Made by a program: the position numbers and the translations under genes. From assembly GCA_947463915.1 (NCBI GenBank), contig CANHVO010000014.1, positions 1-44,510 on the forward strand: a stretch of 44,510 nucleotides of DNA, written 5' to 3'. Below are positions 41,501 through 44,510 of this stretch, piece by piece. The DNA is from Planctomycetaceae bacterium. GTDB taxonomy: Bacteria > Planctomycetota > Planctomycetia > Pirellulales > Pirellulaceae. The stretch's first letter is position 1. Every line of letters starts with the position of its first letter. The notes under the pieces were generated by a model. That model did no database searches, had not been told where the DNA came from, and saw nothing but the letters and a program-made list of their open reading frames with translations.

Positions 41501-41611
41501 GGCGAGCGGCGGAGCCCAATATAAATAGCACGAAGCGCAAGTTAGTGAATTTACTCTACAAATCACTAGCTTGCGCGTCGTCCTAACGTAGTTTTCAGGC
41601 TGCGGCTCGCC
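41501..41611. mobile_element. MITE-like palindromic element D, 111 bp (core type 2)
   Basis: The ends are inverted repeats: left GGCGAGCGGCGGAGCC, and right read inward GGCGAGCCGCAGCCTG. It is flanked by CAA on both sides, as expected from a 3-bp target duplication. It has the same length and the same outer ends as the element at 17857-17967, but the centre is a different palindrome (AGCGCAAGTTAGTGAAT ... CACTAGCTTGCGCG). It occupies most of the gap between two convergent genes. Confidence 0.8.
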
Positions 41612-41649
41612 CAAGTGGCACGCTTCACTTCTCAGCGTGGCTATTCGCA

Positions 41650-42828
41650 TCACGGTGCTGAGGCATTAAAGGAAATCGAGACCTCCGATTCAACAGCCCC
41701 GATGACATTGTCTTCTCGCTCCTTGGTTTCAAACGGTCTCGCAAGATTGTTGCCTGCGAGATCTTCCAATGTCGACGCAATTGCAAGTGTGTATTGACCC
41801 GGCATCCAAGGTTCCTTTGGTTCGAACGCCCAAACCTTTTCAGACTCCCTAACGGAAACCGTTCCTGCAACTTCGGATTTCGAAGCATCGAGTACTCTGA
41901 TCACGCGAGACAACAAAGAATGATCCAGCGGTTCATCCAATGTCACCGTAACGGAGGATCGAGAATTGGCTTTGGGCGGAACAATCTTCCAGCTCTTTGG
42001 ATCGGGCTGAACTTCGTCTGCAAAGGCCACGCGGAACTTCTTCACGAACGGTTCTCGCAACGGTTTCTGCTGGGCATCTAACCAATCGCCATCGATTCGC
42101 AAAACGTAATCATTACCATCGACCATTGGGGCTCCGCTCTCTTCGCGGGGCTTTAACCCTTTTTTGATCCGACCAGGATGAACAAAAAGCGTAAATCGCT
42201 TCTGTTCTGAATCCCAAAGCTCTTCTCCCAACTCCAAAAAAGGAGTCGGCACTTCCGTGTTGCCTCGCATCAAATGGACACGCTGATACGCTTCACCGCG
42301 ACTCATCGATGCTGAAAAATGGATGTAAAACTTAAGTAGGTTCTCAGGCAAAACGTCAGCCGAAGGGAATACGGACACGACGGTTGTTGGCGGACTGCTC
42401 TTGCGCGGTTGAGCGGTAAACGAAATAGGGGACGTTTCGCGATTGTCCGTGAGCATCGGCGTTAGCTCAACCCTATATGCAACAGATGGGCTCAGCGGAA
42501 ATCGACTGGTAAACTGAAGTTCGGAATCAAGAATCGAAACCGTTCCCAGCAATGGAGGAAGGGTTCCGCTCGCAGACTTCTGAACCCGAACGATCAATAG
42601 TTTTTGCAAGTCGGCCGAAGGCAGCTTATGCAGTTGTTCAAGTGAACGAATTCCTTTCAAGGAAAAGATCGCGGAATCAGAAGATTCTCGCAACTCGATT
42701 TGAATGGACGAGCCATCGACTCGCTTCGTCTGAATCGGTGCTAACGGTTCTTCATCAGGTCGATGCGCTGAAAGTGGAGCTTGCAGAAAAGATAGAAGGA
42801 CGCAAAAAAGCAAATTGAATTTGGACAT
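41650..42828 (-). CDS. Secreted protein with two Ig-like (Big_5/SbsA-type) domains
   Basis: The product is 392 residues. A signal peptide (MSKFNLLFCVLLSFLQAPLS, cleavage after Ala25) is followed by an unknown N-terminal part. Two Ig-like modules of the bacterial Big_5 type follow: one around residues 155-280 (PSADVLPENLLKFYIHFSAS ... DYVLRIDGDWLDAQQKPLRE), and one to the C-terminus (ANSRSSVTVTLDEPLDHSLL ... WMPGQYTLAIASTLEDLAGN). The phrases 'DxxGN' and 'Y.L.I...L.D..GN' are typical of these modules. The ATG at 42828 has GGAGAG five bases upstream. It follows a propeller-like secreted protein gene on the same strand. Binding target and role are unknown. Confidence 0.82.
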   Translation of the reverse strand: MSKFNLLFCVLLSFLQAPLSAHRPDEEPLAPIQTKRVDGSSIQIELRESSDSAIFSLKGIRSLEQLHKLPSADLQKLLIVRVQKSASGTLPPLLGTVSILDSELQFTSRFPLSPSVAYRVELTPMLTDNRETSPISFTAQPRKSSPPTTVVSVFPSADVLPENLLKFYIHFSASMSRGEAYQRVHLMRGNTEVPTPFLELGEELWDSEQKRFTLFVHPGRIKKGLKPREESGAPMVDGNDYVLRIDGDWLDAQQKPLREPFVKKFRVAFADEVQPDPKSWKIVPPKANSRSSVTVTLDEPLDHSLLSRVIRVLDASKSEVAGTVSVRESEKVWAFEPKEPWMPGQYTLAIASTLEDLAGNNLARPFETKEREDNVIGAVESEVSISFNASAP

Positions 42829-42880
42829 GAGTCTCTCCACGAAATAGCTTGTTTTTTAGCGGCCCCTCATGGCTGTGCAA

Positions 42881-42965
42881 GGTCACTCTCGGCAAGAGTG
42901 ACCCACGTCGAGCACACTCTCGGCAAGAGTGACCCACCGTGGGGCACATCTGCCGGATGTGACCT
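42881..42965. repeat. Hairpins GGTCACTC... and GGCACATC... (family G, longer copy)
   Basis: The perfect hairpin GGTCACTCTCGGCAAGAGTGACC and a second partial copy (CACACTCTCGGCAAGAGTGA) are followed by GGGGCACATCTGCCGGATGTG. The same hairpin order as at 17981-18048 occurs, with one extra unit. It lies between two genes of the same strand. Confidence 0.8.
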
Positions 42966-42987
42966 AGAACTGCCAAACCACTTCAAC

Positions 42988-44067
42988 CTATGGCAGATCG
43001 ATGGTTCGAACGTCTTGTCGGCCCGCAGTGTTGACCAACAAGACAGCTTGATTGTCGCTGAGCCGATCCAACTGGATGACGTCCTTGAGGTCCTTGAGGG
43101 TTTCAAAGGGAAGACCTGCGGTGCTTTCGATTTGCGAATCGATTGCCTTGGTCGCATCGATATCCCCCTTGCTCAATTTCAATTTCATCACACCGCGGGC
43201 GGAATTGGCCATCAGCAAGTAATCTTGGTTGGCCTTCTTGTAAACGATCATGTCTAGCGGCTGGTTCCTGTTGCCAAGTTCGGCGATCGTTTTGCCCTTT
43301 GCCTTAGATCCATCCTTAAGCTCGTCGACCGGAATCGAAACTAGCGGTGTGCAAGTGTACGCTGCCAACACAGTGTCTTCGTAAGTTGTGAAGGTTCGAA
43401 CAGGCGAAGCTGTCTCGACCTTGCCGTGTGCACCGTGATACATCTCCACGCTCGTGGCTTGCCCGCTACCATCGAAAGGATACTTTAGGACTCGAAGCTT
43501 GGACGCGAACTCTTCGTTGGAAAGGCCAGCCACAACCACTTTTCCGTCCTTGTACTGCATGTCGGTGATCGCGCTCATCCGAGGATTGCGTTGACCTTCT
43601 TTCGAAGCAGGAGCGTTGGCGATGGCTGCCTTGCTGAATTTGACTTTCTTTAGACTGAGCTCGGTCAGCGCTCCTTTGGAATCTGCTTTGAAAATGACGG
43701 GTGCGGCGTCGGGACCTCGTCCTCGCGAAATGGACAGATACAAATTTCCGCTAAGCGGATTCACGGCCATGTCATTGATAACGGTATCGGCAGCCTCAGA
43801 ACCCATCATCGCCGCGATCTTTTGATTAACCCCTTCGATGTTGACCGTTTTTTCACCTGCAGCAGCTTTGTCGTCACCGGTATCGATTGCGTAAATGGCT
43901 GCCGACAGGGTGTCACCGACGAGCAGAACGCCATGTGGGGCAAAAGCCAAAGGGCCAGCGTGCTTAACATCCGGAGTCCCTTCTTTCAGGCCGTCATCCG
44001 CCTGGAGCAAAGCCGACGGCATGGCCGCACAGAGCGTCAAAGTCAAAATCAATTTCTTTCGCAACAT
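42988..44067 (-). CDS. Secreted protein, possible beta-propeller, unknown
   Basis: The product is 359 residues with a signal peptide (MLRKKLILTLTLCAAMPSAL, cleavage near LQADDG). The mature sequence has repeated hydrophobic strands of the kind found in propellers, such as GPLAFAPHGVLLVGDTLSAA, NDMAVNPLSGNLYLSISRGR and ITDMQYKDGKVVVAGLSNEE, spaced by about 45 residues. No Trp-docking or haem motif was found, and I recognise no family. The start has GGAGC about seven bases upstream. It is 159 bp upstream of the Ig-like secreted protein gene on the same strand; repeats lie between. Confidence 0.78.
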   Translation of the reverse strand: MLRKKLILTLTLCAAMPSALLQADDGLKEGTPDVKHAGPLAFAPHGVLLVGDTLSAAIYAIDTGDDKAAAGEKTVNIEGVNQKIAAMMGSEAADTVINDMAVNPLSGNLYLSISRGRGPDAAPVIFKADSKGALTELSLKKVKFSKAAIANAPASKEGQRNPRMSAITDMQYKDGKVVVAGLSNEEFASKLRVLKYPFDGSGQATSVEMYHGAHGKVETASPVRTFTTYEDTVLAAYTCTPLVSIPVDELKDGSKAKGKTIAELGNRNQPLDMIVYKKANQDYLLMANSARGVMKLKLSKGDIDATKAIDSQIESTAGLPFETLKDLKDVIQLDRLSDNQAVLLVNTAGRQDVRTIDLP

Positions 44068-44410
44068 ATTTCAGCTCCAATGATCGAGAGAATGCAAATT
44101 GTCGAACGCGTACGCACCGTCCGACTAAGGTTCCTCGAGTCACTAATCAAATTAGGGCTCGAAAACCGACCTCGCATTATCCCAACCCCGGCCAGCAATG
44201 CAACTCGCGTCCATATTTACGAGCGGCAGCGTGAAATCCACCAATCCTAACCCGAAACGTGAGTGAGGGACCTGCGAATTTGCCCCTCGCTTACCGGGAT
44301 TGTTGATTTAGTCTTTTAGCAGTCAGCCGAAGGCGTACTCTGCAGCTTTGACAGGACGCCTGTGGCTGACTGTTAAACCCGGATTATTCATTCATATCGC
44401 AAACAAAAGT
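44068..44410. repeat. Gap with two hairpin repeats near the right edge
   Basis: At 44320-44372 the arms CAGTCAGCCGAAGGCGT and ACGCCTGTGGCTGACTG (two mismatches) form a stem. Part of the same motif (GTACGCCTTCGGCT) is present at 41468-41481. At 44252-44303 a weaker pair, CCCGAAACGTGAGTGAGGG and CCCCTCGCTTACCGGG, is visible. No gene is supported between 44068 and 44410. Confidence 0.6.
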
Positions 44411-44468
44411 GGCCTCTCCTGCGTATAAGTTGTTGTTACGAAGCAACTTAAGGAACATCAGGGAGGCC
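44411..44468 (+). promoter_or_regulatory. Structured leader with Shine-Dalgarno in a hairpin arm
   Basis: An outer inverted repeat pairs GGCCTCTCCTG (44411-44421) with CAGGGAGGCC (44459-44468). An inner stem is AAGTTG / CAACTT (44427-44432 and 44444-44449). The GGGAGG Shine-Dalgarno of the next start lies in the right outer arm, so folding would hide it. It could be a translation switch, or the terminal repeat of an element cut by the window edge. Confidence 0.45.
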
Positions 44469-44472
44469 GATC

Positions 44473-44510
44473 TTGAGTATACAGTCTGTTGACAGTTTTG
44501 TGGGTGGTTC
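44473..44510 (+). CDS. Start of an unidentified gene (truncated by window edge)
   Basis: A TTG codon at 44473-44475 stands six bases after GGGAGG (44461-44466), an optimal Shine-Dalgarno. The frame then stays open for the 12 codons to the window edge (LSIQSVDSFVGG). Too little is present to name a product, and a transposase is one possibility. Confidence 0.4.
   Translation, partial: MSIQSVDSFVGG

Noticed and set aside
1-44510. tRNA, rRNA or riboswitch genes
   Set aside because: I inspected the intergenic gaps for cloverleaf ends, T-loop GTTCGA contexts and known riboswitch cores and found none that hold up. Short GTTCGA matches fall inside coding sequence or hairpins.

Overview
The window looks like a chromosomal segment of a planctomycete of the Pirellulaceae / Rhodopirellula type. 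The main evidence is an operon of two DUF1501 proteins, one very large DUF1549/DUF1553 protein with cytochrome-like haem motifs, and a planctomycete cytochrome C-WD40 protein. Secreted proteins with PQQ propellers and Gly-Pro low complexity, bacterial housekeeping genes scattered in small transcription units, and many dispersed palindromic repeats between genes support this. No tRNA, rRNA, CRISPR array, prophage or complete insertion sequence was seen.

Layout. 1-1.7 kb: 3' part of metG and a VF530-type small DNA-binding protein. 1.9-6.8 kb (minus): M19 dipeptidase, a Gly/Pro-rich secreted protein, and a ParA ATPase followed by a lipoprotein-like protein. 7-11.6 kb (plus): tpiA, a secreted protein translationally coupled to an ATP-grasp ligase, and a 2-oxoacid dehydrogenase E2 (sucB). 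11.8-20.9 kb (minus): the four-gene DUF1501/DUF1501/DUF1549-DUF1553/cytochrome-WD40 operon, interrupted by two blocks of palindromic repeats. 21.2-24.6 kb: pdxH, a YqgE/AlgH protein, a small membrane protein with an HExxH motif, an orphan Flp pilin, a conserved unknown and rpsT. 24.8-28.3 kb (minus): PQQ-propeller protein, KDG kinase and a D-mannonate oxidoreductase, the last two being a hexuronate catabolism pair. 28.6-33.9 kb: small membrane protein, HD-GYP phosphodiesterase, M28 peptidase and a family 9 glycosyltransferase. 33.9-36.8 kb (minus): a compact purQ-panC-lgt operon whose Lgt carries an extra N-terminal region and a PDZ-like insert. 37.2-44.1 kb: membrane proteins, miaA, an Ig-like secreted protein and a propeller-like secreted protein. 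The right edge holds the first codons of another gene behind a structured leader.

The strongest signal that ordinary gene annotation does not explain is the repeat population. At least two elements (17857-17967 and 41501-41611) are both exactly 111 bp, have matching terminal inverted repeats beginning GGCGAGC, and are flanked by 3-bp direct repeats (TTA and CAA). They share their ends but carry different palindromic cores, so they look like a modular MITE-like family. Other members are at 11676-11786 and, degenerate, at about 22606-22665 and 23621-23701. A 147-bp tandem duplication at 13213-13503 has copied the last codons of the neighbouring gene together with a palindrome. About ten further families of hairpin repeats lie in the intergenic gaps.

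Functions are assigned by recognising motifs and family-like sequence by eye. No similarity search was run.
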